NCBI GenBank assembly: GCA_036510735.1
Contig: DATCDK010000273.1
Location: 1-9,013 of the forward strand
Length of the DNA stretch: 9,013 nucleotides
From: PALSA-607 sp036510735
Lineage (GTDB): Bacteria > Actinomycetota > Actinomycetes > Acidothermales > Acidothermaceae
Direction: 5' to 3'
A program made the position numbers and the translations under genes. A model generated the notes under the pieces. It was not told the origin of the DNA. It searched no databases and worked only from the letters and a program-made list of their open reading frames with translations. Below, in pieces: positions 1 to 5,472 of the stretch; the stretch's first letter is position 1, and each line of letters begins with the position of its first letter.

Positions 1-1
1 G

Positions 2-703
2 CAGGCGCTCGACTCCAGCCTCGACCGGCTCGACCATCGGCGCCGCACGTTGCCCGAGTTGGCGACCATCGACGAGCTCACTTCGCGGCTGCGTGAAGTC
101 AGCGATGCGTTGGTGACGGCGGAGACGCTCGAGTCCGATCTCGCGCGCGACCAGCGCAAGGCCGAGGGCGATGTCGAGCAGGTGCGCCAGCGGTCGGATC
201 GCGATCAGCAGCGACTCGACGCGGGTCAGGTCAGCTCGCCTCGCGAGCTGGAAAACCTGCAGTCGGAGATCGGTTCCCTCTCGCGGCGCCGGAACGATCT
301 CGAGGATGTCGTGCTCGAGATCATGGAGCGCCGTGAGATGGCGCAGTCGTCGATGTCGTCTCTCGAGAGTGAGCGCGACAAGCTGACGGGCGAACTCGCA
401 TCTGTCACGTCGAGGCGCGATGAGTTGTTCGGCGAGATCGGTGCGGAGATCGCGGCGAGTCGTGCTGCGCGTGCTGCTGTGGCTCCTGATGTTGGCGCGG
501 AATTGCTTGCCCTGTACGAGAAAATCAGAGCTTCGTCGGACGGCGTCGGTGCGGCGGCGTTGCATCGCGCGCGGTGTGAGGGTTGTCATCTCACCGTTAA
601 CCCATCGGAGCTCGGGCAGATGCGCGCCGCGCCGCCCGACGCCGTGCTGCGATGCGAGGAGTGCCGCCGCATCTTGGTGCGAACTCCGGACTCCGGTCTG
701 TGA
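2..703 (+). CDS. C4-type zinc-ribbon coiled-coil protein, 5' end outside window
   Basis: This is the 3' part of a gene of the C4 zinc-ribbon family (Pfam zf-RING_7, formerly DUF164; Rv2229c-like). The frame is open from base 2, ahead of the TTG at 50. The visible N-terminal residues (ALDSSLDRLDHRRRTLPEL) match the usual start of the family, so only about 10 residues should be missing. The body is a long charged helical region rich in E, R, L and D, typical of an antiparallel coiled coil. The C-terminus carries two CxxC pairs, with Cys codons at 575, 584, 653 and 662 (CEGC and CEEC), which should bind one zinc. The exact function of the family is not established; a nucleic-acid or scaffolding role is usually inferred. 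The stop overlaps the next start as GTGA (700-703), so the two are probably translated together. In mycobacteria the same neighbour pair occurs. Confidence 0.9.
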   Translation, partial: QALDSSLDRLDHRRRTLPELATIDELTSRLREVSDALVTAETLESDLARDQRKAEGDVEQVRQRSDRDQQRLDAGQVSSPRELENLQSEIGSLSRRRNDLEDVVLEIMERREMAQSSMSSLESERDKLTGELASVTSRRDELFGEIGAEIAASRAARAAVAPDVGAELLALYEKIRASSDGVGAAALHRARCEGCHLTVNPSELGQMRAAPPDAVLRCEECRRILVRTPDSGL

Positions 704-1857
704 GCCCGCGCCGGCTCATTGTCGAGGCCGACGGCGGATCGCGCGGGAACCCGGGACCTGCCGGCTATGGCGCGGTCGTGCGCGAAGCCTCGACCGGCGA
801 GGTACTAGCCGAGCGCTACGAGTACCTCGGCGTGGTCACGAACAACGTCGCGGAGTATCGCGGCCTGCTCGCCGGGCTCACTGCGGCGGCCGAGATCGAT
901 CCGCAGGCCTACATCGAATGCCGGCTCGATTCGCGCCTCGTCGTCGAGCAGTTGTCAGGACGCTGGCAGGTGAAGCATCCTGACCTGCGGCCGCTGGTGC
1001 GCGATGGTGCCGCACTGGCCGCGTCGTTCGGCCCAGGACACGTGACTTACACGTGGATTCCGCGCGAGCGGAACAAGGACGCCGACCGGTTGGCGAATCG
1101 CGCGATGGACGAGGGAACAGGTCAACCGCTCGGCGCCAAGGCATCGGGCTCGTCGTCAGGTTCGCGCTCGTCGTCAGGTTCGCGTAGCGCCGCTCCTGCC
1201 GAGCTGCCGCCGTCCAATCGCATTGTTGGCTGGACGGCGGGTGCGCCGCCCACGACGCTCGTGCTCGTCCGGCACGGCGTGACGACGTTCACGGTAGAGA
1301 AGCGTTTTTCTGGCGTCGGGGATCCGCCACTGATTGAGCAAGGCCGGCAACAGATCAGGGCGACCGCTGGCGAGCTGGTGGCACGCGGCGGTGTGCAGCG
1401 GATCGTCTCGTCGCCGTTATCGCGCTGTCGTGAGTCGGCGGCGATTATTTCTTCTGCTCTGGGGGTTCCCGTCGAGATCGATGACGACTTGCGCGAGGTC
1501 GATTTCGGTGTCTGGGAAGGTTTGACGTTTCCGGTTGTCGAGGAGCGGTGGCCGCGCGAACTTGCGTTGTGGCTGGGGGATACGGCGATCTCACCCCCTG
1601 ATGGTGAGAGCTATGAGTCGCTGCGGCATCGAGTGCGCACGGCTCAGGAACGGATCGTCAACCGCCATCGCGGCGAGACAATTTGCGTCGTGAGTCACTC
1701 ACGGCCGATCGCCATGATCGCGGCGAACTTGCTCGACACGCCTACGGGATCGCTGTACCGGCTGCACGTCGACAACGCGAGCTTGAGTGAGGTCGACTAC
1801 TACGACGACGGTCCGGCCGTTTTGCGGCTGTTCAACGGTACATCGCATCTTCGGTGA
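700..1857 (+). CDS. Bifunctional RNase HI / histidine phosphatase (Rv2228c-like)
   Basis: 385-residue fusion. Residues 1-140 are RNase HI, which cuts the RNA strand of RNA-DNA hybrids. The catalytic acids are visible: D11 (EADGGSRGNPG), E52 (NNVAEYRG), D77 (CRLDSRL) and D129 (NKDADRLA). Residues 185-385 are a histidine phosphatase (phosphoglycerate mutase/CobC-like): R191-H192-G193 with phospho-accepting H192, SSPLSRC near 237-243, E266 in LREVDFGVWEG, and H333 in VVSHSRP. A Ser/Gly/Arg linker with a short DNA repeat joins them. In mycobacteria the phosphatase half is reported to have acid phosphatase activity and has been linked to cobalamin (alpha-ribazole phosphate) synthesis. The substrate here cannot be told from sequence. 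I chose the GTG at 700 over the ATG at 652: it gives the GTGA overlap with the preceding stop and begins just before the conserved first strand, whereas 652 would add 16 residues encoded within the zinc-ribbon codons. Confidence 0.93.
   Translation: MSPRRLIVEADGGSRGNPGPAGYGAVVREASTGEVLAERYEYLGVVTNNVAEYRGLLAGLTAAAEIDPQAYIECRLDSRLVVEQLSGRWQVKHPDLRPLVRDGAALAASFGPGHVTYTWIPRERNKDADRLANRAMDEGTGQPLGAKASGSSSGSRSSSGSRSAAPAELPPSNRIVGWTAGAPPTTLVLVRHGVTTFTVEKRFSGVGDPPLIEQGRQQIRATAGELVARGGVQRIVSSPLSRCRESAAIISSALGVPVEIDDDLREVDFGVWEGLTFPVVEERWPRELALWLGDTAISPPDGESYESLRHRVRTAQERIVNRHRGETICVVSHSRPIAMIAANLLDTPTGSLYRLHVDNASLSEVDYYDDGPAVLRLFNGTSHLR
1149..1184 (+). repeat. 18-bp perfect tandem duplication in the interdomain linker
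   Basis: The unit ctcgtcgtcaggttcgcg occurs twice with no gap (1149-1166 and 1167-1184). It encodes two copies of a Ser-Ser-Ser-Gly-Ser-Arg-type hexapeptide in the linker between the RNase HI and phosphatase domains. The repeat is in frame, so slippage would change linker length without breaking the gene. Confidence 0.9.
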
Positions 1858-2722
1858 ACATCTCGCTCGTCAAGTCATGTTGTAGGGGCAGACCTTCCCA
1901 CGTGGCAGCGCTTCTGGTGGCGGGAGCCGGGCGGAACCATTCCTTGACGGCGTGTATGACGCGGAAGGCCCACCGCTCAAGCAGTGCGTAGGTCGCCGGC
2001 AGGGCGAGCATCACGAGTGCACCGGCGAGCCAGCCTCCGAGCACGTCCGTCACCCAGTGCGTATCGAGGAAGATTGTGCTCAGGCCAACGGTGGTCGAGA
2101 CGAATACAGCGAGCGCGATCCACGCCCGACGATGCTCGACGGCCACCATCGCCAAGACGCCGAAGATGACGACGGCGTTCGAGGTGTGGCCCGACGGGAA
2201 GATGTCACCGCCGTCGAAAACAGCGCGCGGATGCGTGGTCAGCGCCGGCCCTAGGCGTCCGGTCGCGAGCTTCACGCTGCCGACGGTCACATTCAGCATC
2301 GTGAGTGATGCGACGAATAGAGCGAGCGGTCGCCACGATCGCTGCCGCACGGCCCGATAGAGGAGGTAGACGAAGGCGACGTGCGACGACGGTCCGCGTT
2401 GGCCGAGCATCACGTAGTTAAGTACCCACGGTGTCGCGTGCGGGAATCGCTTTGCGAGGTCGGACGCCGCGGCTACGCGATCGATGATATCGAGTGGCGA
2501 GCCGAAGACAACTGCGGCAGTGAGTGCGATGTACGCGCCAAGCGTGATGAGAAAGAGCGTTCGAATGGGCAGCTCTCGTACCCGCTTGTATGTCGTTTCG
2601 ATGCTGTGCGTAAGCGATCGCACGACGGGGACGCGGGTGCGCGATGCTGCGTGCTGACTGGTGGTGTGCGCGACGACGACCCAGTCCTCGGTTGGCCGAT
2701 CAGTCAACAGCTCGTCCCGCAT
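1832..2722 (-). CDS. PAP2-family membrane phosphatase with atypical motifs
   Basis: About 296 residues, six hydrophobic segments and no cleavable signal peptide. PAP2 enzymes remove phosphate from lipid phosphates such as phosphatidic acid or undecaprenyl pyrophosphate, at the membrane. Numbering from the GTG at 2725, motif 2 is intact (PSGH, 177-180), as are the motif 3 His and Asp (H223, D227 in DTHWVTDVLGG). Motif 1, normally KX6RP, reads K152-LATGR-LG-P160, so the Arg before Pro is Gly. Motif 3, normally SRX5HX3D, has Thr at the Arg position (S216-T217). Phosphate-binding arginines are therefore missing, and this may be a divergent subfamily. Two starts are possible, GTG 2725 and ATG 2722. 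I prefer ATG because a TAAAAT box ends exactly 6 nt before it. The 3' end overlaps the RNase HI/phosphatase gene tail to tail by 26 bp. No partner gene shows its substrate. Confidence 0.88.
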   Translation of the reverse strand: MRDELLTDRPTEDWVVVAHTTSQHAASRTRVPVVRSLTHSIETTYKRVRELPIRTLFLITLGAYIALTAAVVFGSPLDIIDRVAAASDLAKRFPHATPWVLNYVMLGQRGPSSHVAFVYLLYRAVRQRSWRPLALFVASLTMLNVTVGSVKLATGRLGPALTTHPRAVFDGGDIFPSGHTSNAVVIFGVLAMVAVEHRRAWIALAVFVSTTVGLSTIFLDTHWVTDVLGGWLAGALVMLALPATYALLERWAFRVIHAVKEWFRPAPATRSAATWEGLPLQHDLTSEMFTEDAMYR

Positions 2723-2728
2723 CACTCG

Positions 2729-2734
2729 ATTTTA
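2729..2734 (-). promoter_or_regulatory. Candidate -10 box for a leaderless PAP2 transcript
   Basis: On the minus strand, TAAAAT lies with six bases between it and the ATG at 2722. A TANNNT box at -12 to -7 places transcription start on the A of the ATG, the usual leaderless layout in actinobacteria. A GGGGAAG stretch lies just upstream of the box and could alternatively act as a distant ribosome site. No TTGACA-like -35 is clear. Confidence 0.4.
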
Positions 2735-2821
2735 CTTCCCCGTTGTTGCTGATGTATTTCACGCAAGATGCTGGGAAGTGCCTGGTAATAAACAAAGAAT
2801 TAGCTGAGGATACGTGCGCTT

Positions 2822-2837
2822 GTGAATCGTGATTCAC
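2822..2837. promoter_or_regulatory. Intergenic palindrome GTGAATC-GT-GATTCAC, possible operator
   Basis: Perfect 7-bp inverted repeat with a 2-bp centre, in the divergent intergenic region between the PAP2 gene and the DUF222 relic. Size and symmetry fit a dimeric helix-turn-helix repressor site. It lies three bases from the 11-bp-spaced repeats described separately. No regulator gene is adjacent, so the binding protein is unknown. Confidence 0.4.
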
Positions 2838-2839
2838 GC

Positions 2840-2872
2840 TCAACGTGACACTTTCGTGACCATTGCGTGACC
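2840..2872 (-). promoter_or_regulatory. Three 11-bp direct repeats with GTCACG core (PHO/PhoP-box-like)
   Basis: Read on the minus strand, the region is GGTCACGCAAT, GGTCACGAAAG, TGTCACGTTGA: a 7-bp element repeated three times with 4-bp spacers, an exact 11-bp period. OmpR/PhoB-family response regulators bind such head-to-tail arrays: the Streptomyces PHO box is built of 11-nt units with a GGTCA/GTTCA core, and mycobacterial PhoP binds two 7-bp TCACAGC-type repeats with a 4-bp spacer. The array is about 110 bp upstream of the PAP2 start and just upstream of the DUF222 relic (it overlaps the GTG at 2867). Regulation of the phosphatase is an inference. Confidence 0.4.
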
Positions 2873-2892
2873 GTGGCGATGCACGCACGCTC

Positions 2893-2919
2893 TCGAGCGG
2901 CTCACCCGTCGAGCGGCTC
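2893..2919. repeat. Short direct repeat TCGAGCGGCTC, two copies 16 bp apart
   Basis: The 11-mer occurs at 2893-2903 and 2909-2919, directly before the ATG at 2921 of the DUF222 relic. Each copy is also a partial inverted repeat (CGAGC-G-GCTCG in the second). It may be a protein site or chance in GC-rich DNA. Confidence 0.4.
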
Positions 2920-2920
2920 G

Positions 2921-3337
2921 ATGTTAGTTGCGTCACATGGGCAGGTGCGCGAAACGGTTTTGTCAGTGGCCGTCGATACGTTGCCTCGTATGGAGATCGG
3001 CCTGCTCGAGCGACGCGAGAGTGTCAATACTGACATCGTCGACGACGCCACGATCCTCGAGCATCTCGCGTGTGAGGAGCCCGGGCCGCTGTCGCTCATG
3101 CTGTTGGAAAGCATGGATCCCGCGGCGCTGGATTTTGACGGCCGTCTGAACTACGCGAAAGCGTGGGATCGCCAGCAGCGCTGGGCAACCGCTCGCGCGC
3201 AGAACGCGCTTTCAGTTCTTCGTCCCCGCAGAAGATCACCGTCCAACGAGATAGCGGCGGAGCCTGCCCTGCGTTCTTTCTCTAGGCGGCGGCGGCGACG
3301 GCGTTTGATATCGCTACATTTCCGCCGTACACGTTGA
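2921..3337 (+). pseudogene. Truncated N-terminus of a DUF222 (13E12-type, HNH-linked) protein
   Basis: The stretch GPLSLMLLESMDPAALDF, followed by a WDRQQRWATARAQNAL helix and NEIAAEPALRSFS, looks like the N-terminal part of DUF222 proteins, which in actinobacteria normally run to several hundred residues and end in an HNH nuclease domain. Here the resemblance stops near 3278; the remaining codons (an Arg-rich tail, then a stop at 3335-3337) are antisense to the end of the surface-protein gene at 3282. No HNH domain follows. I take it as a relic rather than a working small protein. ATG 2921 is a plausible original start (GTG 2867 is possible); no good ribosome site is seen. The DUF222 assignment rests on pattern memory of the family and is moderate. 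The alternative is an unknown 138-residue protein. Confidence 0.55.
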
Positions 3338-5156
3338 CTGAGGTTATGGTCGTCGTGCCTGCGATGTAGGTCTTTACGACCGCCGGTACCGCTGTGGGTT
3401 CGACAAGTAGCAGTGGCCCACCAGCACCGGCCGCGCCATTGCCGGCGACGTCGACTCCGCCGGCGAGCGCGTCGGGGAATGTCACGCCGCTCGCGAGACC
3501 TGCGACCGTGGGTGCGGTGAAGAACTGCCGTGCGACGGCGACGCTTGTTGCGTAACGGTCCGCGCCGACGACCTTCACCGCAGCCGGGTCCGCGGTCGCG
3601 GCCGGCCCACCAACTGCGTAGAGGGGCACTTCGGCATGGGCGCTGATGTATGCACTCACGGCGGGTGCGAGCGTGGTGCCGTCGGTGAGCAGCACGACGC
3701 CACCGATGTGAGCTGCAGCGGCGCCGGCGCTCAGTGCATCGGCGAAGCCTTCTCCGTTCGCCAGCAAGATGGCCTTGGGCGTCGGTAACGCGCCTGCAAT
3801 CGCGAGCGCGGTGGCGTCGCGATCACTGCCTGCCTCGCGCGTCACGAGGTAGCCGTCCGCCTGCAGCTTCGATGTGACCGCGTCGCCGATGGCGCCTACA
3901 CCGCCAAGGAGAGTCACAGAGCCACCGGCAGGGAGAGCTCGTTTGATCTCCGTCTCCGTCGTGGCACTCAGTGATGTTGACGACGTCAGCAGCAACGGCG
4001 CGTGTTGGGACACCGCCAGCGGCACACCTGCGAGTGCGTCAGGGAAGCTATCGGCACGGGCAAGCACAACGCTCTGGGCTGATGCAACCGCGGGGTATTC
4101 GTGTCCGGAAACTGCCACGGCCGTTGCGATCCGATCTACGCCGCTCAGTCGAGTCGAGGGCAATGAAGCCGAGGACGTGCCGGATACCACGACCTTGGCG
4201 ACCCGGTGCCCACTGGTCTCGGTGAACCACAGATTCCCATCGGGACCGAGAGTGATTTCCTGCGGCAAGCCTCCAGCACTTATGCCCGCGCCGAACATGG
4301 TGATTGCACCCGCGGTGGTGACGCGTCCAATGAGGTTCGCGGCCCAGGCGGTGAACCAGAGATTGCCGTCCGGCCCAGCGGTGATCCCCACCAGCTCGTT
4401 GATCGCCGGCAGTCCCGCAGAGTATTCGGTGACAACGCCCGCTGTCGTGATCCTGCCGATTGCGCCGTCCTCTGTGAACCAGAGCGCACCGTCTGGTCCG
4501 ACGGTGATGCGCCCGGTCGCGTGCGTAATGCCCGCAGTGAAGGTCGTCAGCGCACCGGCTGTGGTCATCCGACCGATGCTGCCGTCTCCCGTCGCGAACC
4601 ACAGGTTGCCGTCAGGCCCACCCACGATCCCTTGGGCGCCGCCGATGGGAACCCCGGGAAATTCTGTGACAACCCCGGCGGGTGTGATACGCCCGATCCG
4701 ACGGCCGTACTCGGTAAACCACATGTTGCCGTCGGCGCCAGCGGCGATGCCGTACGTGAACGCGCTGATGCCTCCTGTGAAGATGGTCGACACACCGGTC
4801 GGCGTCATGCGTCCGATCGCGCCACTCGAAATGCCCGTCAACGAATCGGTGAACCAAATGTTGCCGTCCGGGCCTACGGCGAGTCCCACGGGCGACTCTC
4901 CGCTGGGCAGCCCTGTGGGGAATTGCGTCACGACGCCAGCAGGCGTCACTCTTCCGATGCCGCCGTACAGTTCGGTGAACCAGAGGTTGCCATCGGGCCC
5001 AGCCACAATCTGACTGGGATAGTCCGTCGACGGGATCCCGTTCGAGTATTCGGTGATCGTGACTGAGGTGTCGGCCGACGCTGCCGGTCCGATGAGCACA
5101 ACGACGATCGATGCCGTGCCTAGTACCGACACCGGCCAAACCAGGCTGCGTCTCAT
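3282..5156 (-). CDS. Secreted Vgb-like beta-propeller protein with three CWB2 cell-wall-binding repeats
   Basis: 624 residues. Residues 1-28 are a signal peptide (basic MRR, hydrophobic core, AASA cleavage region). Residues 30-325 hold seven units of the GPDGNLWFTE...IGRVTPAGVVTEF type, each about 40 residues, as in virginiamycin B lyase (Vgb) seven-bladed propellers. Residues 336-615 hold three CWB2 repeats (PF04122): LSGVDRIATAVAVS, GSDRDATALAIA and VGADRYATSVAVA, each followed by a FPDAL/FADAL and GG segment. CWB2 triplets anchor proteins to the cell wall non-covalently, so this should be a surface protein. Vgb lyases need paired active-site His residues in consecutive blades; the propeller has only H212 and H317, so streptogramin lyase activity is doubtful and a binding role more likely. 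A good ribosome site (GGGGAAGG) lies 4 nt before the ATG. The gene lies between two gene relics. Confidence 0.92.
   Translation of the reverse strand: MRRSLVWPVSVLGTASIVVVLIGPAASADTSVTITEYSNGIPSTDYPSQIVAGPDGNLWFTELYGGIGRVTPAGVVTQFPTGLPSGESPVGLAVGPDGNIWFTDSLTGISSGAIGRMTPTGVSTIFTGGISAFTYGIAAGADGNMWFTEYGRRIGRITPAGVVTEFPGVPIGGAQGIVGGPDGNLWFATGDGSIGRMTTAGALTTFTAGITHATGRITVGPDGALWFTEDGAIGRITTAGVVTEYSAGLPAINELVGITAGPDGNLWFTAWAANLIGRVTTAGAITMFGAGISAGGLPQEITLGPDGNLWFTETSGHRVAKVVVSGTSSASLPSTRLSGVDRIATAVAVSGHEYPAVASAQSVVLARADSFPDALAGVPLAVSQHAPLLLTSSTSLSATTETEIKRALPAGGSVTLLGGVGAIGDAVTSKLQADGYLVTREAGSDRDATALAIAGALPTPKAILLANGEGFADALSAGAAAAHIGGVVLLTDGTTLAPAVSAYISAHAEVPLYAVGGPAATADPAAVKVVGADRYATSVAVARQFFTAPTVAGLASGVTFPDALAGGVDVAGNGAAGAGGPLLLVEPTAVPAVVKTYIAGTTTITSVNVYGGNVAISNAVAAAA
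4182..5069 (-). repeat. Seven degenerate tandem units of about 120-130 bp encoding propeller blades
   Basis: The DNA for GPDGNLWFT recurs seven times (a gttgccgtc-ggcc-type block on the plus strand, for example near 4360, 4605, 4860 and 4990). The units differ at many positions, so they are old duplications rather than recent expansion. The antisense strand is also open for long stretches here, giving misleading reading frames. Confidence 0.8.
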
Positions 5157-5177
5157 TGAGCCTTCCCCGGTTGTGGC

Positions 5178-5229
5178 ATCGCCGTCACTGTATGGGACCC
5201 CAACTGCCGCCGGAGGCTTTCGCGGCGAT
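5178..5229 (-). promoter_or_regulatory. Possible stem in the 5' leader of the surface-protein gene
   Basis: In the sense of the gene, ATCGCCG (5229-5223) can pair with CGGCGAT (5184-5178), enclosing about 38 nt. The same 5' arm can instead pair with a nearby CGGCG, so two folds compete. The stem ends about 20 nt before the start codon and ahead of the ribosome site. It could be a translational control element, but GC-rich DNA forms such pairings easily and I recognise no known riboswitch. Confidence 0.2.
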
Positions 5230-5236
5230 TGGCAGA

Positions 5237-5412
5237 CTAAGCCGGGCGGGCGCGCGAGTAGAGACGTCGAGAGGGTTCAGCGGCGGGGCCATTGGCGAGC
5301 CAAGTAGTGAGCTCAGCTACCGGCATCGGCCTGCTGTAGAAGAAGCCCTGGATGATGTCGCAGCAGCAGCGATCGCCACTGCGCCCCTGCGCCTCGCGTC
5401 CGCTCAGGCGAC
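5237..5412 (-). pseudogene. Remnant of an EAL-domain (c-di-GMP phosphodiesterase family) C-terminus
   Basis: On the minus strand, from 5362 down to a TAG at 5239-5237, the frame reads CDIIQGFFYSRPMP and then VAELTTWLANG, the hallmark end of EAL domains. Just upstream (5384-5361), in a different frame, comes AQWRSLLL, matching the segment that precedes LGCDIIQG in intact EAL proteins; the residues between are missing, so a small deletion has shifted the frame. Farther upstream (to about 5412) a decayed VAEGVET-like stretch can be guessed. No EAL catalytic segment, GGDEF domain or start codon remains, so the gene is dead. About 60 bp separate it from the stop of the permease gene, and about 80 bp from the surface-protein start. 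The EAL origin is well supported; the exact upstream limit is not. Confidence 0.75.
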
Positions 5413-5472
5413 ATGCCTCCGTATCGGCTGCCGGATGTCCGATCTGACCCTATTTTGTACCCGACGACCAAC

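Noticed and set aside
420..983. Plus-strand frame across the zinc-ribbon/RNase HI junction
   Set aside because: Arg/Cys-rich out-of-frame translation of two well-supported genes.
3874..5013. Long open frame on the plus strand opposite the propeller/CWB2 gene (379 codons)
   Set aside because: It is antisense to a well-supported gene with repeated blades; the repeats and GC-rich codon bias keep the opposite strand open. The product is a Pro/Ser-rich repeat with no recognisable domain.
4206..5066. Second plus-strand frame over the same repeats (286 codons)
   Set aside because: Another shadow of the blade repeats; no plausible protein features.
5157..5240. c-di-GMP-I (GEMM) riboswitch before the surface-protein gene
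   Set aside because: Only the CGAAAGCCTCCGG stretch is similar; the GGCAAACC start, the first hairpin and the AUGGUAGCC-GGUUGCC end are not found. Kept only as a weak leader-structure hint.
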